From positions 21,420,150-21,484,149 of the forward strand of contig CM075197.1 of assembly GCA_037577475.1 (NCBI GenBank): a stretch of DNA of 64,000 bases. The letters run 5' to 3'. Source of the stretch: Chaunax sp. Z400. Taxonomy: Eukaryota > Chordata > Actinopteri > Lophiiformes > Chaunacidae. Below the pieces are notes generated by a model. The model did no database searches, was not told where the DNA came from, and saw nothing but the letters and a program-made list of their open reading frames with translations. Each line of letters starts with the position of its first letter. Position 1 is the first letter of the stretch. A program made the translations under genes and the position numbers. Positions 52,801 through 63,565 of this stretch are shown here, piece after piece.

Positions 52801-53281
52801 GGCTCTCTGCACGTCTGCACACACAAAATCAACCACCTGAACCAGCTTCTTCAGCTGCTCCTCCAGAGTCTGCATTGTCAGCACACAGTGAACGATATGC
52901 AGGATTAGGGATGGCCCAATGTGGTTTTTCAAGGCCAGTATTGATACTGATTATTATTAATCAAGTAGACTGACAACAGATATTTGGAAACAAAGCACAT
53001 CTGAAGTAGAAATGAGAATCTTAGTGTCAACCTTTATAATAACCAATGATGAAATATAATTTACTTACTTTATTTACTTAATTTAGTACAGTTTTGATGT
53101 ACCTGTACTTGAGTAATGTTTCCATTTTCTGCTACTTTATACCTCCAGTCCACTACATTTTAGATAAAATTATTGTACATTTTATTCCACTATATTTGAT
53201 GAATTTAGTGGCTATTTATTTTACAAATTGCATATTGCATCACAGCCAAAGTGGTGCATTTTTAATTTTATCAAGAATCAG

Positions 53282-53334
<53 letters not shown>

Positions 53335-56300
53335 TTGGGAAAAACCACACTCAGTAAAATTAGAAGATGTTATTATTTCTATCCCTAGCACTTAAAGTAT
53401 ATCAATAAGTATATACTTACCCCGTCCTCCGGTTTATATTTTGCAATTAAGCTCTCGTACCACTCAACGCCTCCTTTCTGTTGAAATAATTCCACACATT
53501 AAGAATATTAAATGAGCTAATTACACATCCGATGCTGTTTGCATTCAGTTTTTCTCACTAAAACACAAAATATCCTTAAAGCTTATGGCGTTGAATGCAT
53601 TGGCTAGTAAAACGCTTCATTTCAAACTGATCTTTCTGCTCTTCTTTCCTCTTGTCTTTGCAGCTTTAACACCAACAATAACACTATCAACAACAACTAC
53701 CCAGTACATTACTGCATGCTGTAGTGGGCAGAAACAAGCATCATGTCTTACATTTAATGATGCCTATGCATGGCCTTGTTTACATGCTGCTTTCACTCAA
53801 TAAAAACTATACTGTAATGCTCATCAACTAATTCATTTACAGCACCTCTAGGGATGAAAATACATCCTTTCATTGTTACCTTGACAGCAGTAGTGATGTC
53901 CAAATGGAGCTCATTTCGAAGAGGACATACGGTCTTAAATGCACGCATGTTTTGCATGTAGCCAATCCCCCTGACAGGGAAAATTACAGTGAATTACAAT
54001 AAAACCAAGTAATTACTAATTTAACATCAAACACTGAAATATTAAGGTTTGAATCAATTAGCACAAAAGCTGCAGTCTCCCTAAATTATTTTCACTCTTA
54101 TGCAAGATCCTGCATTATCACTGCAGGAACTTTACTTAAACTGTTCAGTGAGTCACTGTGAGTGTGTTTCTGAGAGGTGTAAAAAAGATCTCTCTAAAGG
54201 TGTTGATGACTGGGCATCACTGGACATCTTACTGGAGAAGTTTCTATAAAAAACAGGCTCCATTACATTAGTGGGACGCTGTAACTTGAACTTCAATTAA
54301 TAGCTGACTTTACTGGCTGACATTTACGCAGAACATGTCTTACTCCCACTTACTTCTTCAGTGTGATGGTAACTTGAAGCTAAGGCAAAAGGTTGTATCA
54401 AATTTAGAACAAATATGAATGTTTTTCGATGGATGTTTTTCGTGATCTTGTGGTTAAACTTTCCATTTAGCCAACACACTGATTGGAGACGATGTGTTGA
54501 GAAATTAATGCCTGGGATTCCAAGGAATAATTCCATGTAGAAATTCACGTCCTTCAAAAGATGAATGCTTATGATTTGGTGATTTTTTTCAAGCTAAAAA
54601 ATGTGAACATGCAGAACTCAAATCTAAAATACACCTAACTAAATCATTGCAAATTTGCTGAGCACATTCATGCCCTGAAAGGAAAATCTTTTCCATGACA
54701 GTCCTGTCCCAATGTGTATGATAGGATTTGGTCACTGGTTGTTCTGGTAGAATGGAGGCATCATATCATTTAGGCTGTAATAATAAAATGTTATGTTGGT
54801 GCAAAAATATATATTTTTTAAGGTTTTATTCACCAAAATCAGGAACAAATATTAAATAATTGAAATTGAAATGAGAAATGAGCAATGATTAAGATATTTC
54901 TATTTGAGTATAAGGACCCACAGGCTGACTGGCTGAAGTCTTTCTGTGTCTGCTGGGGTGAGAGGTTGAGCGTGTTCCTGGTATGGAAACAAAGGCGAGT
55001 GCGTGATGCGATGTGATGGCGGTGTGATTTTACCTCAGCATGAGCTCGTAGCGTGTAATGGCAGCAGCGCTGGTGCAGGGGAAAACCTGACGCATGTTCT
55101 TCATCAGACACAGGCAGTGCTCTGTGTACAGCCTGAAGCTGTCTGACAGCTGCCTCTCCTAAACATAGGAAGGGCCCTCAGTTATAGCTTCAAGTGGCTG
55201 TGAGACATTTTTGGCTGAACCAAAAACCTTGATGAATGTCAGTGAGGAGCTGAGCTAATGAGGTGACTGCTCGAGGTGATGAAAGGTTTTTATCCTACTG
55301 AGAGGCCGATGGCAGAGAACCTACCAGGTCACCCCTCACAGCGGTGGGGTCCCACTCTGCATCGATGGTCCTTAGGAGGCGCAGCAGCAGGGAGTAGCAC
55401 ACCCTCTGGGTCCGATGGTGGCTGCTGTAGCACTGCCAGCGGCTATTGAAAAAAAACAAACACCTTTTACCTGATGCTAAAGCTTTCATGTTTGTTCTCA
55501 TCAATTTGAATTCTCTCATAATACTCACATAATGGCCTGCTGGAGAGGAGAGAGATCAGTTTGCACAGCATGGTGAGTCAGTACAGTCCATGCTGGAGGG
55601 GAAACTTGCCCGTTCCAGTTGTAGGGCTCTCTCTGCGATTATACAAGGCAGATTACCATTTCATTTAAAACATGCTTTGAGGAGTGATATAAGAAACTGC
55701 AGGTACAAATCTAGACAGGAACGAGGCAAACACATCTTTTCCAGCCCCAATGGTAATATGAAATTTTATGTCATGTCAAATCCTGATTCAAATCCAGACT
55801 GTATAGCCTGACTGCATCTCAAAATACACTTTGTAAATCAACCGTTGTCTGGTGCGACTGAGGGGTTTTGAAATACAAGAAATTATGAGCTGATCTGTAC
55901 AGTCCTCTATCCTGAAATGTATTGTATTCTCTCTCATGCATGCACAAAATGAGGAGAGCCTAACAAACAAAGCCTAATCAAATTTAAATCCCCTTTCCCA
56001 TTCTGTGCCCCTAAAGGCCATCCTGCAAGAGAAAGTAAGGCCTTTAATAAAGCTCTGCACTACTTTAAACCCACATATAGATTTATTGCTTTGAATAAAT
56101 ATATAGAAGAAATTTACCTTAACATGAGCGTGCTCATATTCCACGATCTGACTCAGCAGTTTCTTGTGAATAGAGACATTTGAGTCTTTCTTAGACAAAG
56201 CCGTATCTCTCTGGAATAAAAAAATGAAATGAATTAGTTTTCTGTAGTATTCAGTATTATGCACATACTGAATCACTGCTGTACCACACAGACCTGATTG

Positions 56301-59300
56301 GTGAAGAGCTTCAGCATCAGGTGACACTCGCCCTGAACTTTAGACATACTTGATCGAGGCTCTAGTTTAAACCAGGTGTCATAGCCGGCAACTGGGATCT
56401 CCTGCAAGAAGTAAACTAGACAGATTAGCACCGCTGACATACTTCCAATCTATTCTAATCTATTCTTCTATTTGTCACTGGCTCGATGACTAGTGTGACG
56501 AGTGAGACGTTGTTTTACACTTTTACACGTCGAACACTTACATTCAAGGAGATGTTGATACACCCAAGGAAGTCATCGGCGTTATCCTCAGAGCCTGATG
56601 ATGCCGATCCATTGGCGCGCACTGACTTTGCTATCTGCTTAAAATACCTAACAAGAAAAATAAGAGAGCAAGAAAAGAAGGAATCGAGTTTGTCACTGGA
56701 TGAATCCATGTTCAGTTGTACTGTGAGAGCTGAAATCTACCAAATTTAATTTGTAGGCGTTAAGCTAATGCCTCTATCCCCTGTGACTTACAATTACAAC
56801 AGTGGCAGCAGGAGTTTCATTTTCAAATTAAAGTTGGCTTTTACTCAGATTTTTCTTCAAAAGGAAATTGCACACTTCCACCAGGGGAATAAAACCCTTT
56901 TGTCCCTTGCTTATGATTGAAACCCTCATGTTTTCATTAGACATTTCAGCTATTCATTAGTGTCTCCGCGGATATGGCTGAACTCTGTGGTCTCTGTGTG
57001 CATAGCTTTAGTGGCACTGGAATTTCCTCTATGTCAGTTTTGATTAAGGTTAAAGGAAAAATACCAAATTATACCAATGTTTTAAACAGATGTAGATAAC
57101 CTCCTGATTCACGAACCTGCTGAAGGAATATCCAACAAGTCTTACCAAAGATATATAAATGGTTATTACAATATATACTGTATAAAATTATTCTCTCAGG
57201 AAACTGTGTAGTATTTTATGTATTTTAGTTCTTTATGTATTTAACAATATAATGAATTTTTTATTACTTTTACAGTGATGGTTTGGGACTAAGGTTACAA
57301 GTGGAATATTAATGAATTAAACCACAATTTTCTCTGGACCTTGTCTGGCTCTACACCAGAATGAGGGGTTCCCTCACCTACCAAATCCCATTTGAACCCC
57401 TGTCTAAGACAATTACTGTATATCATTACACTTCATTACATTAATGGAAATTTAGGATTACACAACATATTTTCATTTACCTTCCCATTCCACGAAGTCC
57501 ACTGACTTCATTGAGTTTTTTGCAGGCCTCAGCAACAGAAACATCGTCATCATGATCCCTGAAGAGAAGGTAATAATTCAAAGGTTATTACCATGTCTCA
57601 TTTTCTGCAATTTAAGAAATCAATTGACTGAACTGAGAAGTGAAGATTTACAATCAAGTTCAAGTCTGGATTTTAGTGGCATCATCTTACTAAACTTGCA
57701 ATGATCAGTTTTGCAACATGGCTCACAGGACATAATTGATAAAACTGTCAGCTATAACAAATACCAGCTCTCTGGAAAAAAAAAACTGTACAAAATGAGT
57801 GTGTGCAAAAAAGGAAGAGAAACAAATGATGAAAAATGAAATATTTATTGGGGTTATACATTATATGTATTCCCTTTGAAATCTGAGATCAAAAAGAGAC
57901 AATCTTATCTCTCACATTAAAGCAAATTTGGCTTCATCTGATGAAAATCATTAGCATGGTGACATTCAATACACTAATCTTACCATATGTCAAGATGCAA
58001 GAGGTCATTGTGGACATCATCTATTTCACTGTCGAAACAAAGAAAAAAACAAAGAAAAAGAAGGGAAGTCATTCATTTAATTGTCCTCTCCATGAGTAAA
58101 TGCTGAACATTGATACCTCTGTCTTTCACAGGGATGACAATGTGCTGCAACGGTCACATAACTAACAGCTTTGACAGTTATTGTGAAACGACTGAAACTG
58201 TGAATCCTGTACGTCACACATGTCTCTGGTGAAAGTTGAAGTGCTGTACTCACAACACAAAGTGCTCCTCCCACACTGGGTTGAGAGTCTCTGGTTTGAC
58301 CTCAGTCACCTGGATGCACCTGGCAGGTAACGCCTCCTTGGTGCTGGAGCGTTTCTCCAGCTTCTCCCTTCTCTTCCTGAAGCTGAACTTTCTCTCCTTC
58401 TTCTCCTCCAGATCCCGCGGGCTCTGGCCCACCAGGATTCCCAGCATGCAGTAGGGGTCGCTGTACCCTGGGCCGCAGGATGACATGTAGAAAAGGTTAT
58501 CGCTTGCACTTGATTTGTTTATAAGGCCTCAACATGTGCCTATGCAGATTTTATTATAAAATAGTTTCATCAATTTGTATCTACATGTTTCTATCACTTA
58601 ACAATCTTAACCAATGAAATTACAGTATCTATAACTGTTTGGACCTGAACCCCATTTGAAGAGCCACACAATTTAGTATGAGATACACTTAAGAATAGAA
58701 GAAATCAGGAGTTGGTCCAATACTCACACCACTGTATTTTTGCAGTATAATATAAATAGTATATTTCACAAGACTGTGATGTCAGATAAAAAAGATTAGT
58801 GAATGCTTGAATGGATGTCTCACCATTTGCATCCTTGGCCATCAGATTCTTTGCTTTTATAACAGAAACTCTCAATGAAAAACTGGCTCGCTGTGAAAAT
58901 AATTGATCAAGAAATGATCAGTGCAACAAATCAAGGCCATGCATTGAGTAAACTCTTTAATTCATCAGTATCTCCTCTTAAATAAACATTAGCATGCACA
59001 GTAGTGTCACGATGTAAAAAAATTAATCAATCTATTCCAAGTATCTTATATTCTGGTTTATGTTGCCAAATAACAGAATGGCAACATATTTTCAATGCAG
59101 ACAGCATCTGCAGCAGTCTGTCATTCCGGTTCACAGTTCTCCACAGAATATTTGAAAGGTTCCTGGCAGTCAAGTGAGAGAAAATCATACAAAATGGGGC
59201 TTTCAGGAGTTAGAGATCTTTCATCTCACAACTCCCCATCAGTCGTGCTCTCTAGCTGCGGCTCTACTGGCCATATATTTTTTTTTTTACCTTATTACCT

Positions 59301-62108
59301 CTTCAAACTCCAAACTGAGCATTGGAAAATATCAGTAAATGCACAAGTCACCACCCGGTGCTTTTGGATGCCTCAAAATCTGCACTTTGTGACCACTGTG
59401 ATGGTCATTACATTATGCCATTAAGATGAAGCCTTAAAGGACTATAACAGCCATCTAGCATGTTGTAGCACATTTAACCATTTAGTAGTATTTTCTCTTG
59501 TTTCAGGCAGCATTTGGATTCTATTTACTCAGTTAAATATTTTAGGCAACTCTTAAATTAGCTGTAATTATGTACTGCATCACATGTTTGCTAAAGTTAA
59601 ATTATTATTACATGGCACACTGTTCAATCTGTACAAAATGCACAATATAAGTACAATTTTAAAAACTACTACAGACATGATATTCAGGGGCAAGAGTAAT
59701 TTAAAATTTAAAATTTAAACAATTTTGAGCAGTAGAAAAATATATTCAAGTCTAAAATTGTACATGTGTTCAGCACAATTTGAAAGTGTACATATGAATT
59801 AAGTCAAGCACCTAAAACCTGGCACCAAATACTGGTATGCTGCTCTAAAAATATAGTAAATTCTGTAAATTCTTCTATATAAATATAGAAAACTGATGAG
59901 TAAGGACCATCTTCTTCCATTACCGCAGTACATGTGGAAGATGCTGATATGAAAACATTTGAATCGACAGTCACTCCAAAGTGTCTCACCTTAGATTCTT
60001 GAACTTTCTGGAGAATGATGTCATGTTCCTCTTCACCCATATCAAACACCTTGGAGACAATACATTATAAAAAAATAAAAATAAAACAGTAGACATGCAT
60101 CACAGAAACCGGAACATCACTGAAATTCATTAATGGACTATTTGCTTCAGTCAGATCTGTGGCTAGCATCTGACGAACTGGGGAATTGAAAAACACCTTG
60201 AAACCGGCAACTACAGGCATAAAAGTGGCTTAAATCCTAAGTATGACATCATCTGAATGAAAGTAATATCAAACTGCATATCAGCACAGAGAGTGACGGG
60301 GCTTTCATGTTTAATCAGGTTTGAGCCAAGAGCATCTGCTCAGAGTTACAGCCTGCTCACAACAAATAACACTCTGTGTGAGGCGAGCATCAGTGTTACT
60401 AACAGAGATCCAATGGAGTCTGTTATTCAGATGGATAGAAAGACAGATAGACAGATAGACAGATAGATAGATAGATAGACAGATAGATAGATAGACAGAT
60501 AGATAGATGATACCTTGAGCAGGTAATGAAACAGCTCTTCGTCACTTTTCACATGTTCTGATGAAGGCACTCCCACCCGGTTGACCACCGTGTACACAGC
60601 CTCCTCATAAAGCAGGTCCAGCTACATGAAAACACACTCTAATTAATGACAGTCCTTCAAAAACAAAATGTTCCTTTGGCGTCATGCTTTCTGCTCTGCA
60701 CTGAAATCTGTTATTGTGACTTTTAGGATTTAATCCCTGCTGAAATACACACACAAAAAAAAAGAAGCTGAGCTGACGCACCTCTGTCCTGCTGATTCTG
60801 TCGGGGATGAAGGACTGGTCCACGTACTCTTGAGGCGGCGGCACTGTGCAGGCCCCTCTTTGGCACTGTGAGGGGACAGAAACAGTTCAGCCAAAACAAA
60901 ACTTGTTATTATGAAATAATGTGAAAGTAGAACTTTACTGGTTGAGGTGGATCTGGTTGTAACTAGCTGGTTGTGACTAGTTTATGCACAGTTTGGCAGT
61001 TTGGTCCGGTGGTTTTCATTTTAAGGTTGGATCCCCTCCAAAGGGGTCACAAGAAAATGTTTTTTTTAAAACTTTTTTCCTCATGTATTCTTTTTGTAAA
61101 ATGTTGATTTCTATTTATAACGTTGGGCCTCGAGTACTCATTTAAATAAAAGCACCTGAGATGTTTAAATGGGAAATCACTTATTGATGGACCTGCTAAC
61201 ATAGACATCTAAAATGTGGTCACATTTCAAAGTGCTTTTGTAATCCATTGTACTTGATAAATAGGTTTTCCACATTAACAAAAAAACAAAGTAAAATATT
61301 ATGTCTACATATCATAAGATATGGATTTTCCCTCATAATCGTTGACTCATTGCTTTGTGCTTTTTTTTTAATCCACTGTTTTACAACAATTTGGCCATTC
61401 AGACATCATTTGTCCTCATCAAGGATTTTAATACAGCATCACTTCCTGGTCGGCAGTGGCAGCAGTAGGAGCTCAGCATTGTCATCAACAGCAGCTTGTC
61501 ACAGCTGAGCTTCCAGTCCTTAAGCGGCCGACTCAACCCGGTCCTTCTGTCTACAAACGTCATTCTGGCCATGATGGTGGTGAAGAACAGCGCTGGGGCC
61601 CACACACTACACAAACATGCTTCAAGTGTGTAACAGATGGGAAGCTGGAAGTTAGGGTGGGGGTTACCTCAGCCTGGGCAGCCCGCAGCATGTTGTCCTG
61701 CTTCTGAAGGATGGCATTCACGCGCTCAAAGAACTCCATGCTCTCCTCGGAAATCCTGCCAAGATGAGGAAACAGACTGATTCATCTCTAAAGAAGTGAC
61801 ACTTTGAAAACATGTTCATTTACAAGGAAAAGTGTAGTAAAATGCATGTTTTGCTGTTACTGAACTCAAACATATACATATTCGCATGTGTTGTAATTAA
61901 AACCCAAGAATCAGTGACACTGGTGGGATCCAGGACATTTTATTTTGCAACTAAAGATGAGCTGTTCCTGTTGTCTTCATGCTGAACTGCGGGACCCCGT
62001 CACCTGCAGTTCAGCTCCTTATTAGCTGTCAAACGCCGTCTTATCTCATCCACTGAAAAGCGAAGCAGATTTGGACCAAAGCTCTCAGCGATCCAACATG
62101 TCGGCACC
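46759..62108 (-). CDS. baiap3: BAI1-associated protein 3 (Munc13-family C2/MUN protein), 33 coding exons, N-terminus incomplete
   Basis: Coding exons, 5' to 3' on the minus strand: 62108-62004, 61755-61668, 60865-60782, 60621-60514, 60049-59990, 58890-58824, 58467-58254, 58028-57984, 57558-57481, 56647-56542, 56401-56294, 56210-56118, 55632-55529, 55442-55325, 55158-55034, 53970-53880, 53477-53421, 52869-52772, 52647-52596, 52490-52339, 52182-52059, 51829-51689, 51536-51441, 51169-50954, 50219-50151, 50050-49971, 49332-49224, 48749-48678, 47999-47916, 47650-47530, 47452-47329, 47249-47044, 46862-46759. All introns are GT-AG and all phases join, giving 3499 nt and 1165 residues to the TAA. Human BAIAP3 is about 1187 residues, so a short N-terminus is missing. 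The family binds the adhesion GPCR BAI1/ADGRB1 and acts in dense-core vesicle maturation, Ca2+-dependent exocytosis and endosome-to-Golgi retrieval. BAIAP3 is preferred over UNC13D because of YIQHISLSPDSI, WLSTNDFAGEA and EAQEFVRRLKEIEK. Residue numbers elsewhere count from the first full codon of the 62108 exon. Confidence 0.95.
47044..47650 (-). CDS. baiap3: baiap3 C2B domain exons
   Basis: The exons are 47650-47530, 47452-47329 and 47249-47044, residues about 982-1131. The domain begins YGRISVKCYYDAPEQRL. Loop 1 has HAADIIALDANGLSDPFV and loop 3 has TVMDYDWLSTNDFAGEA, so the Ca2+-binding aspartates are kept. The splice junction within DELFYF joins TT to C across the intron at 47250-47328. 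C2B of Munc13 proteins usually binds phospholipid close to the fusion site. Confidence 0.95.
47916..51169 (-). CDS. baiap3: baiap3 MHD2 region exons
   Basis: The exons are 51169-50954, 50219-50151, 50050-49971, 49332-49224, 48749-48678 and 47999-47916, residues about 772-981. The first contains LCIALNNIEHVRIFLGNL and LDLQREAKRL. The second is YIQHISLSPDSI, one of the best BAIAP3 markers. The following exons hold APLMKYL-like, MWELLLRMILEAV, FYNRFQYTVE, FFHAKGEGL and IEQYYLEKI segments. MHD2 is the second Munc13-homology domain and ends directly before C2B. The donor of the 50954 exon is a weak GTGCTG. Confidence 0.93.
48158..48262 (+). mobile_element. LINE reverse-transcriptase scrap (L2/CR1/Rex-like)
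   Basis: The plus-strand translation SNHLKLNISKTNELVVDY matches the NxLxLNxxKTKELVVDFRR motif near the end of reverse transcriptase in fish LINEs. The next motifs are lost. It lies in the baiap3 intron 48000-48677, opposite to the gene's strand. Confidence 0.65.
48390..48660 (+). repeat. Dispersed teleost repeat (TTTGACCTTTTGG / TTTGTGCCAAATTTGAAG family)
   Basis: The segment holds TGACCTTTTGGTCAC, TCATCTTTGAGTCCAAGTTG, TTTGTGCCAAATTTGAAGAA and a GGGCAACCCAACAACG end, in the order seen in a common percomorph repeat. Its right end is about 15 bases from the 5' splice site of the baiap3 exon at 48678-48749. Confidence 0.65.
51441..52869 (-). CDS. baiap3: baiap3 MHD1 region exons
   Basis: The exons are 52869-52772, 52647-52596, 52490-52339, 52182-52059, 51829-51689 and 51536-51441, residues about 551-771. 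They hold ITYRQLEKQ, a helical block with TIFELFMSLKIL, ALTGFHNWFKSSIHKWLQ and IWLQLAWPDSAGAF. In Munc13 proteins MHD1 is part of the MUN domain, which acts in vesicle priming and tethering. The exon ending at 52339 must use the weak donor GTTGGT. The neighbouring GTTATC donor would put the next exon into a frame with a stop at its third codon. Confidence 0.92.
52895..53285. repeat. Two dispersed repeat fragments in a baiap3 intron
   Basis: The left part (about 52900-52985) contains GGGATGGCCCAATGTGG and a GATACTGATTATTATTAATC stretch. The right part (about 53098-53225) contains ACTTGAGTAATG, TCCACTACATTTTAGA and TTATTCCACTATATTTG. Both resemble well-known teleost non-autonomous DNA elements. 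They sit in the intron between the exons at 53421 and 52869. Confidence 0.5.
53282..53331. repeat. (ATA)n microsatellite
   Basis: About 50 bases of nearly perfect ATA trinucleotide repeat lie in a baiap3 intron, directly after the dispersed repeat fragments. Confidence 0.95.
53421..56210 (-). CDS. baiap3: baiap3 linker and N-terminal MUN-region exons
   Basis: The exons are 56210-56118, 55632-55529, 55442-55325, 55158-55034, 53970-53880 and 53477-53421, residues about 355-550. Recognisable stretches are RDTALSKKD, LSPLQQAI, SSHHRTQR, RYELMLR and GGVEWYES. These are mostly helical segments that lead into the MUN domain. The right edge of the second exon is set at 55632. A closer AG at 55594-55593 would shift the frame into a TGA, whereas the longer exon restores phase and a segment (NWNGQVSPPAWTVL) that aligns with the family. 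The intron at 53971-55033 is the largest in this part. Confidence 0.9.
56294..58890 (-). CDS. baiap3: baiap3 C2A domain exons
   Basis: The exons are 58890-58824, 58467-58254, 58028-57984, 57558-57481, 56647-56542 and 56401-56294, residues about 149-354. They form a C2 domain with the expected Ca2+-binding aspartates: loop 1 has KDANGYSDPYCMLG and loop 3 has DIWDHDDDV. A basic insert rich in K, R and E (about residues 189-213) sits between the first strands, as in BAIAP3 orthologues. IQVTEVKPETLNPVWEEHF, RYFKQIAKSVRANG and DDFLGC are near-diagnostic. The domain closes with WFKLEPRSSMSKVQG. Intact acidic loops imply Ca2+-dependent phospholipid binding. Confidence 0.95.
59990..62108 (-). CDS. 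baiap3: baiap3 N-terminal exons (five exons before C2A)
   Basis: The exons are 62108-62004, 61755-61668, 60865-60782, 60621-60514 and 60049-59990, encoding residues 1-148. The last two hold LDLLYEEAVYTVV and VFDMGEEEHDI, which match the mammalian LYEEALYTV segment before C2A. The second holds an FFERVNAILQKQ segment matching the FF-rich N-terminal region. The first (FGPNLLRFSVDEIRRRL) is open, has an acceptor (AG at 62110-62109) and a donor (GTGACG), and joins the second in phase 2. I cannot match it to the human N-terminus from memory, so it is the least certain exon. It contains no ATG, so at least one further 5' exon must exist upstream of 62108. Confidence 0.8.
60436..60509. repeat. GATA/GACA compound microsatellite abutting a baiap3 splice donor
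   Basis: About 74 bases of mixed GATA and GACA units run on the plus strand. The baiap3 exon 60621-60514 ends immediately to the right; its donor on the minus strand is GTATCA, and the repeat starts about four bases into the intron. Confidence 0.95.
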
Positions 62109-62634
62109 CTGCATGAACCATGTTAATCTACTATGATGAGCAGCGCTGTGTGCAAAATGCAAATGATGTTTTCAGCTTCCTCCAGGTGTGAGTGAATTCC
62201 CCGACTCCCGCAGGCCCCAGTTGTCATGGTGATACTGTACAAGCACATACAGAGAGGGAGTAGATGGCTGAACACCTAGGGAATCCCTCCCCCTCCACCC
62301 TCAGCAACCCCTTACCACCGTCATCCCGCCCAAACCCCTCACCAGGGCATCGTCCGCCCTCTAGCAGAGCTGTCGGGATCAGCCACACTGTCTGCCTCCT
62401 CACCCTTACCCCTCCTAGATTCTGTCTCCTTCCTCCTCTCTCAGCCAGACCCATCATATTATACACAGGAGCCTCTGTAACATTATACAGAGGAGCAGGC
62501 ATATGGCAGCCCATCCCAGCACCCACTGACTCTCGCCATGGTGGGGAAGCGGATGGCAAACCCCTGAGGAATTGATGAGAGCTAATGGCAGCCATGCTGG
62601 GAGAGATGGTCAGGTTTAAACTGGAATCATACTC

Positions 62635-62856
<222 letters not shown>

Positions 62857-63008
62857 TTATAATTTTTTTTCAGCCTCAGAGGTGTGTTTGTTGATTTTTT
62901 CGAAATACCGATCAAAAAGTTATTCTTACCTGAAGCCCCTCAGTCAGTGTTTGAAAGCCTGAAATCAGTCCTTAGTTATGTTGTTGACACACCCAAAAAC
63001 AATTTTTT

Positions 63009-63072
63009 AAAAATCGATCAAATTAATCGATATTCATCCTAAAAAATCGATCAAATTAATCGATATTCATCC
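63009..63072. repeat. Tandem duplication of a 32-33-base unit
   Basis: Two near-identical copies (63009-63040 and 63041-63072) each contain ATCGATCAAATTAATCGAT, itself nearly palindromic, and then ATTCATCCT. Function is unknown; it is probably a slippage duplication. Confidence 0.9.
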
Positions 63073-63319
63073 TTCATTCTTTCTGCAATTAAGCTGTTAA
63101 ACGCAGACAATACTCATTTCAAATGACTGTTATTTCTTTTGAGACATTAACTATTTATTTTATTAACTTATTTGTAAGACTTCTGACTGTTGCTTTTGAT
63201 ATATTGCTTTTATTTACTGTAACTTGTCCCTCATACTGTCCCATGCCTGTTTATGTGTCATCTCTGCCATTTAACGTTGCCTTGTTGTCTGTTGAGATTG
63301 AATGTATGGTGGAATGTAT

Positions 63320-63385
63320 GGACTGGGTAAGCTACAAATGAATTGCCCTTTCGGGAAATATAAAGTTGTCTGAATCCGAATCAGA
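63320..63385 (+). repeat. LINE/SINE-type 3' tail
   Basis: The segment reads AATTGCCCTTTCGGGAAATA then TAAAGTTGTCTGAATCCGAA, which matches the usual 3' end (AATTTCCC..GGG..AATAAAGT + short repeats) of fish LINEs and the SINEs that borrow their tails. The 63130-63320 sequence may be the decayed body. Confidence 0.5.
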
Positions 63386-63484
63386 AAATCCATACATGCA
63401 ATTAACTTATTAGTAACTAGATGCACTCATTAGGGCATATACCTCTGCCAAGACTGAACAATCATGTGCATTTGTTTAGCTTAC

Positions 63485-63565
63485 CTGGCCTATGCTCCAC
63501 GCTGCCACCAAGTTTCACGGAAGTCTGTTCAATAGTTGTTAAGACAGTAAAAAAAAAAAAAAAAA
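63485..63565. repeat. Fragment of the palindromic-end repeat family
   Basis: ACCAAGTTTCACGGAAGTCTG followed by AATAGTTGTTAAGA resembles the core of the family seen at 22985-23145 and 32820-33055, with an A-run after it. It is very short and diverged. Confidence 0.35.

Larger units (their letters stand above)
46863..62003 (-). other. baiap3 introns: content
   Basis: Most introns are 70-1100 bases with no further recognisable exon. Items seen: a LINE reverse-transcriptase scrap and dispersed repeat in 48000-48677; a dispersed repeat and (ATA)n in 52870-53420; a GATA/GACA microsatellite in 60050-60513; T-rich runs in 50400-50500 and 61050-61090. I see nothing specific in 48750-49223, 49333-49970, 50220-50953, 51170-51440, 53478-53879, 53971-55033, 55633-56117, 56648-57480, 57559-57983, 58468-58823, 58891-59989 or 60866-61667. 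Confidence 0.6.

Noticed and set aside
46759..62108. Assignment of the C2/MUN gene to UNC13D (Munc13-4)
   Set aside because: The N-terminal LYEEA segment, basic C2A insert, YIQHISLSPDSI and the C-terminal EAQEF helix fit BAIAP3 better.
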